Shown: positions 46,802 to 55,851 of the stretch, piece after piece
Position numbering within the stretch: the stretch's first letter is position 1
Layout of the letters: the number at the start of each line of letters is the position of its first letter
Assembly: GCF_002846555.1 (NCBI RefSeq)
Contig: NZ_PJMS01000001.1
Location: 1,550,001-1,614,000, forward strand
Direction of reading: 5' to 3'
DNA length: 64,000 bases
From: Aquimarina sp. MAR_2010_214
GTDB taxonomy: Bacteria; Bacteroidota; Bacteroidia; Flavobacteriales; Flavobacteriaceae
Translations under genes and position numbers: made by a program
Notes under the pieces: model-generated
What the model was told of the DNA's origin: nothing
Seen by the model: only the letters and a program-made list of their open reading frames with translations
The model's database searches: none

Positions 46802-48259
46802 ATGAATCTTGTATCCAGAATTATTATTACCAACCTGTTTAAGGTGGTACTATTAATTGCTTCTTTGCTTTTTGCAACAAGTATTAGTGCTCAAAACACA
46901 TCTTATGCCGTAAATCATACTAAAGGTAAAACGACTATTAAGGTTCAAAATGGTGTGTTTGATAATTTCTCAATAAATTATGAGGGAGAAATTACCTTAT
47001 CAAATGATGATAAAGATGTAGCCGCTATTTCTGATGGTGGTTACCTCGAAATAAAAAAATCTGCTTTTGGAAGTAGACGTAGGATTGTAATCGAATCCGA
47101 AGGGAATGGAAAGCTTAATAAAAAGTATTTTGTTGGTTCTTCTAGAAAAAACTTTGACTCTGAAGGTAAAAAATGGCTTGGTGAGATTTTGCCAAAAATT
47201 GTAAAAACAACAACTTTAGGAGCAAAAGGTAGAGTAGATCGATTCTATAAGCAAGGTGGTGCTAACATGGTATTTAAAGAAATCAGATCTCTTGAAAGCG
47301 ACCATGTAAAATCTGCGTATTTAAAATTGATATTAGAAAAAAAACTATCTCCCAAAGAGATGGAATCATTACTAAGATTAGCCGGAGAAGAAATAAAATC
47401 AGATCACTACTTAGCCGAATTATTGAGGTACAAACAACAAAACTTTTTTGCTTCTAATGCACTGATATTAGCATATATAGAAGCTGCAAAAAGTATAGGA
47501 TCAGATCACTATGCTACAGTAGTATTAAATACTGCTATTGAAGATGGTAATCTTTCTGATGACCAAATAGGTAAACTATTTAAGATAACTACAGGAATTG
47601 ATTCTGATCATTATATGTCACAGGTACTTATCAATGTGATGAAGAAACGAGAGCTAAATGCTACCAACCTTAATCTTTTAATCGAAAATTCTAAGCAAAT
47701 AGGGTCAGATCACTATAAAGCACAAGTATTAATTAAAGCATTAGAACTTCCCGGGTTGTCAAAAGGTAATTACAATTCGTTTATAGGAACACTTGAAGAT
47801 ATCCAGTCGGATCATTACATCACAACCGTTCTTTCTAAGCTATTGGATAAGGGATTAAATAGTAATGAATTAAGTGAATTACTCACACTTGCAGGAGAAT
47901 CTATTGGATCAGACCATTATTTGGTAGAGGTTTTAAGCAAAGTTGTTGATAGACAAGGTTTGGATGGTGAGAATATGGATGTCTATATCCAGGCATTATC
48001 TAGCGTTAGTTCGGATCATTATGCTTCTGTTGCTCTAATAAAATTAGCAAGGAAAAATATTAACAGTGGCCAACTTATAAAAGTACTTCAAAATGCATCT
48101 GCTCAAATAAGTTCAGATCATTATTTATCAGAAACTCTAGTGGCTTTTTCCCCATCGGTTAATAAATCTGGAGATAATGTAAAAGAAGCCTATCGTACCG
48201 CTTGTAAAAGTATTTCATCAGAAACGTATTTTGGAAGAGCACTTCGAGCTTTAAAATAA
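46802..48259 (+). CDS. Secreted helical-repeat protein with ten SDHY motifs
   Basis: 485 residues from ATG 46802, chosen because it gives the signal peptide NLFKVVLLIASLLFATSISA|Q; a GTG at 46748 would add 18. A beta-type domain lies at about 35-120 (KGKTTIKVQNGVFDNFSINY). Then come ten helical repeats of 34-36 residues, each with the core I-x-SDHY-x3-VL (IKSDHYLAELL, IGSDHYATVVL, IDSDHYMSQVL and so on; the first is SDHV, the last SETY). They should stack as an alpha-solenoid with a conserved Asp-His-Tyr ridge. It is upstream of the LytS/LytTR genes and may carry their signal. Confidence 0.85.
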   Translation: MNLVSRIIITNLFKVVLLIASLLFATSISAQNTSYAVNHTKGKTTIKVQNGVFDNFSINYEGEITLSNDDKDVAAISDGGYLEIKKSAFGSRRRIVIESEGNGKLNKKYFVGSSRKNFDSEGKKWLGEILPKIVKTTTLGAKGRVDRFYKQGGANMVFKEIRSLESDHVKSAYLKLILEKKLSPKEMESLLRLAGEEIKSDHYLAELLRYKQQNFFASNALILAYIEAAKSIGSDHYATVVLNTAIEDGNLSDDQIGKLFKITTGIDSDHYMSQVLINVMKKRELNATNLNLLIENSKQIGSDHYKAQVLIKALELPGLSKGNYNSFIGTLEDIQSDHYITTVLSKLLDKGLNSNELSELLTLAGESIGSDHYLVEVLSKVVDRQGLDGENMDVYIQALSSVSSDHYASVALIKLARKNINSGQLIKVLQNASAQISSDHYLSETLVAFSPSVNKSGDNVKEAYRTACKSISSETYFGRALRALK

Positions 48260-48271
48260 CAATAGATATTT

Positions 48272-48325
48272 CATCCTGTCAATAGTCTTTTACATGTCTG
48301 TATTATTGACTATTTTGGTAGGATG
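48272..48325 (+). promoter_or_regulatory. Hairpin covering the kinase start codon
   Basis: CATCCTGTCAATAGTC (48272-48287) pairs imperfectly with GACTATTTTGGTAGGATG (48308-48325), whose last three bases are the ATG of the LytS kinase gene. No T run follows, so it is not a standard terminator. It could limit kinase translation relative to the SDHY protein. Confidence 0.5.
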
Positions 48326-49369
48326 AAGTATAGTATAGATCATTATATATACCAACCATCATCAATCGTGAAAAAGTATCTCACTATCATTTTAGTAGGG
48401 TTTCTTCTGGGAATGCTTACGTATGGTTTTTTGGGTTTTGCACAAGAAGAGGATAATACAAAGTTATTATGGTTATCAGGACTTCTGGGAGTTATCATAG
48501 CCTATATAAACACAATCTTCAATGAGCTATTTAACAAATTTATTTCCTGGAAAAAATATACCGGATTTCGTCTTTTAACTGGGGTGTTATCCAATACCAT
48601 CATTTCCTTTCTTTTGATTAGTATTGTTTTATATGGATATACTTTTGTAAAAGATACACCGAATTCTTTTATTGAAGATTATAGCGAAATAATATTAAAA
48701 CTGATCATTTTGATGTTTTTTATGGCTCTGGTTTATAACGTTATTTACTTTGCTATACATTCGTATTATCAATATGCAAAAGGTCAGATAATAGCGTTGC
48801 AGTTAGAACGAAAACAAACTGAATTACAGTTAAGAGCACTAAAATCGCAATTAAGTCCACATTTCTTGTTCAACAGTATGAACACAATATCTTCTTTGGT
48901 GTTTAGCGATGTACAAAAAGCAGAATCATTTATTCGAGAACTTGCTAAGTCTTACCAATATATTTTAAACAAATATGAAAGCAAATGGTTGACAGTTGAA
49001 GAAGAACTACAGTTTGTGAATTCTTACCATTTTTTATTGCAAACACGATTTAATGATCGTATTAATTTAGAGATTGTATTGCCAGATTGGGTATTAAAAA
49101 GTAAAATCCCACCACTAGCGCTTCAAATGTTGATTGAGAATGCTGTAAAACATAATCAGATGACTTCTTCTCAAATATTAAAAATAAGTATTACTTGTGA
49201 TAATAGTGATATTTGTGTCACAAATAATAAAACAGCAAGACCAGAGGGAATAGATTCTTTTAAGATTGGATTAGGTAATATAAGATCAAGATATGAACTA
49301 ATATTCAATAGAGCAATTACTGTAGTAGATGATGAACGATTTACTGTAAAGCTTCCTGTAATTATATAA
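48323..49369 (+). CDS. LytS-type sensor histidine kinase
   Basis: 348 residues. Four membrane helices at about 18-38, 47-65, 85-107 and 124-148. Coiled coil, then the His_kinase domain with phospho-acceptor His180 in QLSPHFLFNSMNTISS, and a HATPase domain with N-box LQMLIENAVKHNQ and G-box IGLGNIRSRYELIF. It should phosphorylate the LytTR regulator two genes on. No separate extracytoplasmic sensor domain, so the SDHY protein or membrane state may be what it detects. Confidence 0.92.
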   Translation: MKYSIDHYIYQPSSIVKKYLTIILVGFLLGMLTYGFLGFAQEEDNTKLLWLSGLLGVIIAYINTIFNELFNKFISWKKYTGFRLLTGVLSNTIISFLLISIVLYGYTFVKDTPNSFIEDYSEIILKLIILMFFMALVYNVIYFAIHSYYQYAKGQIIALQLERKQTELQLRALKSQLSPHFLFNSMNTISSLVFSDVQKAESFIRELAKSYQYILNKYESKWLTVEEELQFVNSYHFLLQTRFNDRINLEIVLPDWVLKSKIPPLALQMLIENAVKHNQMTSSQILKISITCDNSDICVTNNKTARPEGIDSFKIGLGNIRSRYELIFNRAITVVDDERFTVKLPVII

Positions 49370-49446
49370 ATCAAGTATGATAAACGATTACTCTAAAATG
49401 ATTACAATACGATGCCACCTGAACTCTAAAAATATGAAAAAAGAAG

Positions 49447-50481
49447 ATGAATAAGTTATTTATACATCATCCAATATTTAGAATCATTAGTCCATTATGT
49501 AGTGGTGCATTGGTATATTTACTTATTTTATTGGTAAATAATAATGTAGCTCAGTTACAGGAAGAATTTCTTGGTCAAGAACTATATGTGTGTATTGGAT
49601 TAGCATATCTCATTCAAGAATATTCTAGAATATCCTTGTTCTTTTTTGAAAAACTCAAATTTCCAAAATCATTTATTGGCAAGATTATTTTTCAGATTAT
49701 TATTTCGGTAATTACTTCTGTACTTCTGGTTTCTGGATCCATGTTTCTGTACTTTGATTTGGTATTAGGGTTTACGCCTAATATTTCAGAGTTAATCATT
49801 TTTAATAGCATCTTTTCTGTTATTACGATCATATATCTTTCATTATACCTAAGTCATCAGTTCTTACATAAAATAAATACAGAAATAATGGCAAAAGAAC
49901 TATCTCTGAAAGAGGGGGTAGAACAGGATTTTATTCAGTTTAAAAAAGGAATAAACCCAACATTAATGTTTGAAACTTTGGAGTCATTAATAGTGGTCAT
50001 GAAAAAGGATACTGATAAAGCAGAATTTTTAGTAGATCATTTTTCGGCAGTATATCGATATATCCTTTCCAAAACAACAAAAGAGTTAGTGCCTATTAAT
50101 GAAGAACTCGATGTTTTGGATCAATTATTACTTTTGTTTGAATACTTGCCGTACAGAAAAGCGAAATTTGTTAAAGAAGAATCAATACATACGTTAGTAG
50201 TTCCTGGGAGTCTTTTATCCTGTGCAGAACAGATTATAAGAAGTACGATTGTTTCAAGAGACACAGAGCTTGTTGTGACGATGACTCAGGATTCGAAATA
50301 TGTTTTATTAAAATATCCGCATCAGGAAAAGATTAGTTATACTATGGATAACAATAGTATCAAAGATATTCTGGATATGTATCGATTCTATACAGATACA
50401 CCAATTACTGTAGCCAAAGATGATATTTATACTATAATTTATATACCAAAACTTACTATTGATGAAAGTAGCAATAATTGA
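49447..50481 (+). CDS. LytS-like pseudokinase (lost phospho-acceptor His)
   Basis: 344 residues with the same plan as the preceding kinase: four helices in the first 140 residues, then a His_kinase-like helix. At the H-box the consensus SPHFLFN is changed to NPTLMFE, so Thr172 replaces His. The surrounding pattern is kept (ESLIVVMKKDTDKAEFLVDH, FSAVYRYILSKTTKELVPIN). The ATP-binding half lacks a recognisable N-box or glycine box. Probably a catalytically dead partner that dimerises with or regulates the active kinase. It overlaps the regulator gene by 20 bp. Confidence 0.85.
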   Translation: MNKLFIHHPIFRIISPLCSGALVYLLILLVNNNVAQLQEEFLGQELYVCIGLAYLIQEYSRISLFFFEKLKFPKSFIGKIIFQIIISVITSVLLVSGSMFLYFDLVLGFTPNISELIIFNSIFSVITIIYLSLYLSHQFLHKINTEIMAKELSLKEGVEQDFIQFKKGINPTLMFETLESLIVVMKKDTDKAEFLVDHFSAVYRYILSKTTKELVPINEELDVLDQLLLLFEYLPYRKAKFVKEESIHTLVVPGSLLSCAEQIIRSTIVSRDTELVVTMTQDSKYVLLKYPHQEKISYTMDNNSIKDILDMYRFYTDTPITVAKDDIYTIIYIPKLTIDESSNN

Positions 50482-51220
50482 AGACGAACCTCTAGCAGCA
50501 GAAAAGTTAGAGCGTTACTTGCTGAAGTATGATTCTGATATCCAGGTGATACATAAACTACCCTCAATAGAAGAAGCAGTACTTTGGATAAACGTACATC
50601 AAGAAGAAGTAGATCTTTTTTTTATGGATGTTCAACTTATAGATGGGCTTAGTTTTGAGATTTTTAACAAAGTTAAGGTGAATAAACCTGTAATCTTTAC
50701 AACAGCTTTTGATGAGTTTGCAATTGATGCTTTTAAAGTAAATAGTATAGACTATCTTCTAAAACCAATATTGTTTACGGATCTTTCAAAAGCATTGAAA
50801 AAACTAGAAACATTACGATCTCAGTTTTTGGGAGAGGTTAGTGTTAGTCATGCGGTTAAGAATATGGCTAATACTTCATATAAGAATAGATTTTTGGTCC
50901 GCCTTGGCAATCATATTCATTCAGTCAAAAGTGAAGATATTTCCTTTTTCTTTGCAGAAGGACGGGATGCCTATCTTGTTGCAGAGAACCGAAAAAAATA
51001 CATGATAGAATATAAATTAGAAACCCTCGAAGAATTATTGGAACCTAAAAGTTTTTTTAGAGTGAATCGAACCTTTATTGTCAATATCAATGCTATCCAG
51101 GATGTATTGGTCTATTCTAACAGGCGCTTAAAACTTACCTTAAACCAAAATATAGATAAAGAAGTTATTGTAAGTCGGGAAAAAGTTACAGATTTTAAAC
51201 AATGGTTCGAAGGGAATTGA
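50462..51220 (+). CDS. LytTR-family response regulator
   Basis: 252 residues from ATG 50462 (MKVAIIEDEPLAAEKLERYL). Receiver with Asp in LFFMDVQLIDGL and Lys in SIDYLLKPI. The C-terminal LytTR DNA-binding domain begins FLVRLGNHIHSVKSEDISFF and includes FFRVNRTFIVNINAI. Last gene of the SDHY / kinase / pseudokinase unit. Confidence 0.94.
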   Translation: MKVAIIEDEPLAAEKLERYLLKYDSDIQVIHKLPSIEEAVLWINVHQEEVDLFFMDVQLIDGLSFEIFNKVKVNKPVIFTTAFDEFAIDAFKVNSIDYLLKPILFTDLSKALKKLETLRSQFLGEVSVSHAVKNMANTSYKNRFLVRLGNHIHSVKSEDISFFFAEGRDAYLVAENRKKYMIEYKLETLEELLEPKSFFRVNRTFIVNINAIQDVLVYSNRRLKLTLNQNIDKEVIVSREKVTDFKQWFEGN

Positions 51221-51238
51221 AATACCGTAGAATATAAA

Positions 51239-51277
51239 ACTTCCCCAAAAATGAATATAATCCATTATTGAGGAAGT
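51239..51277. terminator. Weak hairpin between convergent lytTR and asnS genes
   Basis: ACTTCC (51239-51244) and GGAAGT (51272-51277) with a 27-nt loop that has its own pairing. No strong T run on either side. Possible terminator. Confidence 0.3.
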
Positions 51278-51308
51278 AATCTGATATTTTGAATTTTGTT
51301 TTTGTAGT

Positions 51309-52751
51309 TTAAAACTCTGCGTTAAGAGGTGTTCTTGGGTAAGGGATCACATCTCTAATATTACCCATTCCCGTTACAAAAAGAACAAGACGCTCAAATC
51401 CAAGTCCAAAACCACTATGTGTACATGTACCAAAACGACGAGTATCTAAATACCACCATAATTCCTCTTCAGGAATATTAAGAGCGGCCATTTTTTCTTT
51501 AAGTACGTCCAAACGCTCTTCACGTTGAGAGCCACCTACTATTTCTCCAATACCTGGAAATAAGATATCCATAGCTCTTACCGTTTTTCCATCTTCATTA
51601 AGTCGCATATAAAACGATTTAATATCTGCCGGGTAATCAAATAAAATCACAGGACATTTAAAGTGCTTTTCGACAAGAAATCTTTCGTGTTCACTCTGTA
51701 GATCAGCACCCCATCCATCAATAGGAAATTTAAATTTCTTCTTCTTATTAGGCTTAGAGTTTTTAAGAATGTCAATGGCTTCGGTATAACTTACTCGTTT
51801 AAAATTGTTCTCTAATATAAACTTTAACTTATCTCGCAATAACATTTCGGCACGTTCTGCCTGAGGTTTTTGTTTATCCTCCTGTACTAGACGATTTTCT
51901 AAAAACTCAAGATCATCCTGACAGTTATCCAAAACAAACTGGATTACGTATTTAATAAAATCTTCTGCCAAATCCATATTGCCATCCAGATCACAGAAAG
52001 CAACTTCAGGTTCTACCATCCAGAATTCTGCAAGATGTCGAGATGTATTTGAGTTTTCTGCTCTAAAAGTAGGCCCAAAGGTATACACCTGACCTAATCC
52101 CATAGCATAAGTCTCGGCTTCTAATTGACCAGAAACGGTTAAGTTTGTTTCACCACCAAAGAAATCGTCTTTATAATCAACTTCACCATTCTCATTTTTC
52201 GGAATGTTAGTAAGATCCATATTGGTTACTTTAAATGCTTCTCCGGCACCCTCGGCATCACTTTTTGTAATTACTGGTGTATGTACATAGTAAAAATCAT
52301 TCTTTTGAAAATATTCATGTATTGCAAAAGATAATTTTGAGCGCACTCTCATGATCGCACCAAAGGTGTTGGTACGAACTCGTAGATGGGCCTGCTCCCG
52401 TAATTTTTCTAGTGTATGTCGTTTTGGAGATAAAATAGTAAGCTTTAATTCTTCGGGATCAGCATCTCCTTCGACCTCTACATTAGATATCTGGATTTCT
52501 ACACGTTGCCCTTTTCCTTGACTTTCTACAAGAGTACCTGTTATCGCAACCGCTGCTCCTACATTTATTCTACTTTGAGTTGCTGCATCGATGGTATTAT
52601 CTTCTAAAACACACTGAATATTATTAATAGTTGATCCATCATTAATCGCTATAAAACGATCGTTTCTAAAAGAACGAACCCAGCCTTTAACAAGTACAGG
52701 CTGTAATAGTTTATCACTTTGTAGTACCTCTATTATTTTAGTATGTTTCAT
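51309..52751 (-). CDS. asnS: Asparaginyl-tRNA synthetase
   Basis: 480 residues, full length. N-terminal OB-fold anticodon-binding domain (VLVKGWVRSFRNDRFIAIND). Class II motifs: motif 2 FRAENSNTSRHLAEFWMVEP and motif 3 GFGLGFERLVLFVTGM. It charges tRNA-Asn with Asn and ATP in the cytosol. Single-gene unit with its own promoter. Confidence 0.97.
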   Translation of the reverse strand: MKHTKIIEVLQSDKLLQPVLVKGWVRSFRNDRFIAINDGSTINNIQCVLEDNTIDAATQSRINVGAAVAITGTLVESQGKGQRVEIQISNVEVEGDADPEELKLTILSPKRHTLEKLREQAHLRVRTNTFGAIMRVRSKLSFAIHEYFQKNDFYYVHTPVITKSDAEGAGEAFKVTNMDLTNIPKNENGEVDYKDDFFGGETNLTVSGQLEAETYAMGLGQVYTFGPTFRAENSNTSRHLAEFWMVEPEVAFCDLDGNMDLAEDFIKYVIQFVLDNCQDDLEFLENRLVQEDKQKPQAERAEMLLRDKLKFILENNFKRVSYTEAIDILKNSKPNKKKKFKFPIDGWGADLQSEHERFLVEKHFKCPVILFDYPADIKSFYMRLNEDGKTVRAMDILFPGIGEIVGGSQREERLDVLKEKMAALNIPEEELWWYLDTRRFGTCTHSGFGLGFERLVLFVTGMGNIRDVIPYPRTPLNAEF

Positions 52752-52840
52752 CTGTTTTTTAAATATTATTTGTTTTTGGCCTTATATCTATTAAAAGAAT
52801 TTGTGGGTATAAAACCAAAGATGTTTGAATTTTGAGGTAG

Positions 52841-52848
52841 CAAAGATA
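52841..52848 (-). promoter_or_regulatory. -7 element of asnS
   Basis: TATCTTTG on the minus strand, an exact TAnnTTTG match 90 bp upstream of the asnS ATG. A TTC sits about 16 bp further upstream in place of the -33 TTG. The leader of about 80 nt shows no T-box features. Confidence 0.5.
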
Positions 52849-53177
52849 ATTTTTTAATCGGATTGAAGCATAATCTTATGAATTCAAAAAAGATTATAGT
52901 AATCAAAATATATTTTGATGTTCTTTTTAAACCTTGCATTCATATTATGAAAATACCAAATCTGACGTTTTTTTGAATTATGATTCTATGTAAAAATCGT
53001 AAATGGATATGTTTTGATTGAAAAAAGAATGTTTTTTTGAAGTTTTTTTGATGAAATTCAAAAAAACATACTTGTTTTTTTTGAGGTTTAAATTACTGAA
53101 AATAAGTAATTTAAATGATGTTTTGTTGAATTTTACTTGTTTGAATAGTGTTAAATTTTAGGTTGTTTATACAAAAA
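52849..53177. other. Hairpin-rich non-coding DNA
   Basis: No gene. A perfect 13-bp inverted repeat ATGTTTTTTTGAA (53029-53041) / TTCAAAAAAACAT (53057-53069), then AAATTACT..AGTAATTT (about 53092-53114). Very AT-rich. Confidence 0.45.
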
Positions 53178-53235
53178 GGGGATTTTTCCCCCCTATTGGG
53201 TATTTCAAAATATAAAAAGGGGCAGTATCTTGCAT
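53178..53235 (+). promoter_or_regulatory. G-run/C-run/GGGTATT promoter of small-RNA candidate 1
   Basis: GGGG at 53178, C run from 53188, GGGTATT at 53198-53204, then TATCTTGCAT at 53226-53235. The same blocks occur at 59828 with identical spacing: G run to GGGTATT 20 bp, GGGTATT to the TA of the -7 element 28 bp. The -7 part is one base short of TAnnTTTG. The helical 10/20-bp phasing suggests a dimeric activator site. Confidence 0.55.
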
Positions 53236-53237
53236 AT

Positions 53238-53335
53238 GCAATTATGACGATTGTGTTTACGTTAAGTTTAGTTCGATAGGTTTTGGGGTAATCTATCTTA
53301 CAGAAGTCCCGTTAGTTTCTAGCGGGGCTTTTTTT
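53238..53335 (+). ncRNA. Small-RNA candidate 1 (about 95 nt)
   Basis: Bounded by the promoter blocks ending at 53235 and a T-tailed hairpin at 53305-53335, with no ORF in between and both flanking genes on the opposite strand. A further hairpin GATAG..CTATC sits in the middle. No known RNA family is recognised; expression is not shown. Confidence 0.5.
53305..53335 (+). terminator. Plus-strand intrinsic terminator of small-RNA candidate 1
   Basis: AGTCCCGTTAG (53305-53315), loop TTT, CTAGCGGGGCT (53319-53329) with two G-T pairs, then a run of T to 53335. The T run is only on the plus side, so it does not serve the minus-strand gene ending at 53357. Confidence 0.8.
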
Positions 53336-53356
53336 ATGAAGATCTGCTTTATTTCC

Positions 53357-55765
53357 TTATTCTTCCTCGTCTTGAGTTTCTTCAAGCTCTTCATCATTTG
53401 GAATGATTTTAAGGGTAGGCTCTTTAAGGGTTTTCTTGTTTGCTATACTTCGCTCTAACGAAAGTAATAAAGAAGGAAGTAGTAAAAGATTAGCTAACAT
53501 AGCAAATAGTAAGGTTGTTGATACCAACCCTCCAAGTGCTTTGGTTCCTCCAAAACTAGATATCATAAATACAGAAAATCCAAAAAACAAAACAGTTGAG
53601 GTATAAAACATACTTACTCCTGTTTCTCGTAATGAAGCAAGTACTGATTTTCTAATCCTCCAATGGTTAGCTTTCAATTCTTGTCTATATTTTGCAAGAA
53701 AGTGAATTGTATCATCTACCGAAATACCAAATGCGATACTAAAAACTAATATTGTAGAAGGTTTTATTGGTACTCCAAGATATCCCATAAGACCCGCAGT
53801 CATAAGTAATGGTAATAAATTTGGAATCAGAGATATGACAATCATTTTCCAGGATCGAAACATCCAGGCCATAAAAAGGGCAATTAGAATTACTGCAAGT
53901 CCGAGAGAAAGAGATAAGTTCCATACCAGGTATTTGGTTCCTTTCTGGAAAATAAGCGCCTTACCAGTAAAAGAAACGTCATATCTGTCTTTAGGAAAAA
54001 TTTTCTCTAACTGTGGTTTTAGAGTGGCTTCTATACGCTCCATTTCTTCTGTGCCTACATCTTTCATAAAGGTAGTGATTCTTGCGTATTGTCCTGTAGA
54101 ATCCACATAACTATTCATTACTCCTACTTTGGACTCAAAACTTTTGGCATATGGCAAAATAAAATTTCGCTCCTGACTAGTAGGTATTTGATAATATTTG
54201 GGATTTCCGTTATAGAAAGCTTGTTTAGCGTATTTAACAAGGTTGACAATAGAAATAGGCTTTGATAACTCAGGAGTCTCTTCAAGAAGCTCCTGAAGCT
54301 TCTCCATGCGTTTCAATGTAGGTAATTTTAGAACACCTTGTTTTCTTTTAGTATCTATTAATATTTCTAATGGCATTACACCATCAAATTCTTCTTCAAA
54401 AAATTCTATGTCTTTATAAAATCCAGCTGATTTAGGCATATCCTCTAATAGACTTCCAGAAACTTTTATGGTATAAATACCAATGATGCTAACGATCAAA
54501 ATAATGACAGAAGAAAAATAGATTGTTACTCGCCTTGTTTTTACCATCTTTTCCATCCAATCCATTAACTTCTCAATCCATCCTTTGCCCAGATGTTTTA
54601 AGTGTCTTTCCTTGGGTTGGGGCATATAGCTATAAATTATAGTAATGACTAGAAGGCAAAGTATAAATAAGGCGATTATATTTAGTGAAGCAACAATACC
54701 AAATTCTTTAAGTAATTTACTTTCGGTTAATGCAAAAGTTGCAAACCCCGAAGCAGTAGTTACATTTGTCATTAATGTAGCATTACCCACTTTGGTGATT
54801 ACCCGTTGAAGAGATTTTGCTTTATTACCATGTTTTTTTATTTCTTGTTGGTATTTGTTAATTAAAAAAATACAATTAGGAATACCAATTACAATCACTA
54901 ATGGAGGAATAATAGCTGTAAGTACAGTTATTTCATACTCTAAAAGCCCTAAAATTCCAAAAGCCCACATTACCCCAATAATTACAGCAGTCATGGATAT
55001 AAAAGTGGCTCTTAAAGATCTAAAAAAGAAAAAGAATATCAATGAAGTAACCAGTAAAGCGGCAAGAATGAAAATTTCTATTTCATCCATGATGTTTTGA
55101 GAATTCAAAGTTCTGATATATGGCATACCAGAAACTTTTACATCCATATTATGTTCATTTTCAAAAGCTAAAACCAAAGGAAGTAGGACTTCTTCAATAA
55201 ACTTTTTTCGCTTCTTAGTGTTTACAATATCTTTTTTTAGATATAGAGCACTTTGGATAGTTTTGGACTTTTTGCTATAGATAAGTCCTTCATAGAATGG
55301 TAGCTTGTTGAATAACTCGTGTTCATAGTTAGATACCTGTTTTTCGGTATAGCTAGAGTCTTTAATAAAAGGCACTAATTCAAATCGGGGAGGGTTATCT
55401 TCTTTTTTTAAAGTTTTAAGATCAGCTATAGAAACTACCAAATCAATCTCTTCGTATTTTTTGAACGAGTCATTAAAATCATTCCATGCCTTTAGCTTTT
55501 TAGAAGTAAAAAGCGTACTGTCTTTAACAGCCATTACGATTAGATTACCTTCTTCGCCAAATTTTTGAAGGAATTTTTGATATAATATATTTACCTCATG
55601 ATCATCGGGAAGTAGATTCGCTTCTGAGTGAGAAAACTTCATGTTTTTCCACTGAAAACCTAAAAAAACCGTAATTCCTATTATTGCTAGAAATATTATC
55701 GCTCTATTGCGAAGTATAATTCCAGCTAGTGCATTCCAAAACCCGAAACTGAATAATTTTGCCAT
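53357..55765 (-). CDS. RND/MMPL-family membrane transporter
   Basis: 802 residues. Two repeats of the MMPL plan: a first helix (RAIIFLAIIGITVFLGFQW), a large periplasmic loop with FSHSEANLLPDDHE, then a five-helix bundle; repeated in the second half (YFSSVIILIVSIIGIYTIKV, then SISFGISVDDTIHFLAKY-type: VFSIAFGISVDDTIHFLAKY). The central Asp-Asp of GISVDDTIH is the expected proton-relay region. No membrane-fusion or TolC partner nearby, so it is of the lipid/hopanoid-type or protein-secretion-associated group. Substrate unknown. The C-terminus is acidic. Confidence 0.9.
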   Translation of the reverse strand: MAKLFSFGFWNALAGIILRNRAIIFLAIIGITVFLGFQWKNMKFSHSEANLLPDDHEVNILYQKFLQKFGEEGNLIVMAVKDSTLFTSKKLKAWNDFNDSFKKYEEIDLVVSIADLKTLKKEDNPPRFELVPFIKDSSYTEKQVSNYEHELFNKLPFYEGLIYSKKSKTIQSALYLKKDIVNTKKRKKFIEEVLLPLVLAFENEHNMDVKVSGMPYIRTLNSQNIMDEIEIFILAALLVTSLIFFFFFRSLRATFISMTAVIIGVMWAFGILGLLEYEITVLTAIIPPLVIVIGIPNCIFLINKYQQEIKKHGNKAKSLQRVITKVGNATLMTNVTTASGFATFALTESKLLKEFGIVASLNIIALFILCLLVITIIYSYMPQPKERHLKHLGKGWIEKLMDWMEKMVKTRRVTIYFSSVIILIVSIIGIYTIKVSGSLLEDMPKSAGFYKDIEFFEEEFDGVMPLEILIDTKRKQGVLKLPTLKRMEKLQELLEETPELSKPISIVNLVKYAKQAFYNGNPKYYQIPTSQERNFILPYAKSFESKVGVMNSYVDSTGQYARITTFMKDVGTEEMERIEATLKPQLEKIFPKDRYDVSFTGKALIFQKGTKYLVWNLSLSLGLAVILIALFMAWMFRSWKMIVISLIPNLLPLLMTAGLMGYLGVPIKPSTILVFSIAFGISVDDTIHFLAKYRQELKANHWRIRKSVLASLRETGVSMFYTSTVLFFGFSVFMISSFGGTKALGGLVSTTLLFAMLANLLLLPSLLLSLERSIANKKTLKEPTLKIIPNDEELEETQDEEE

Positions 55766-55782
55766 CCTTTATTTTCCTGCTG

Positions 55783-55790
55783 CAAATGTA
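55783..55790 (-). promoter_or_regulatory. -7 element of the RND transporter gene
   Basis: TACATTTG on the minus strand, an exact TAnnTTTG match 18 bp upstream of the ATG, giving a leader of only about 10 nt. No clear -33 TTG. Confidence 0.5.
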
Positions 55791-55851
55791 ATGATTGGTG
55801 AATTATTATTTTGGTATTTCTGAAAAAGAAAAATGATTTATCGTACAAAGA

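Noticed and set aside
52752..52840. T-box riboswitch controlling asnS
   Set aside because: The leader is under 90 nt with no T-box bulge sequence or terminator/antiterminator pair.
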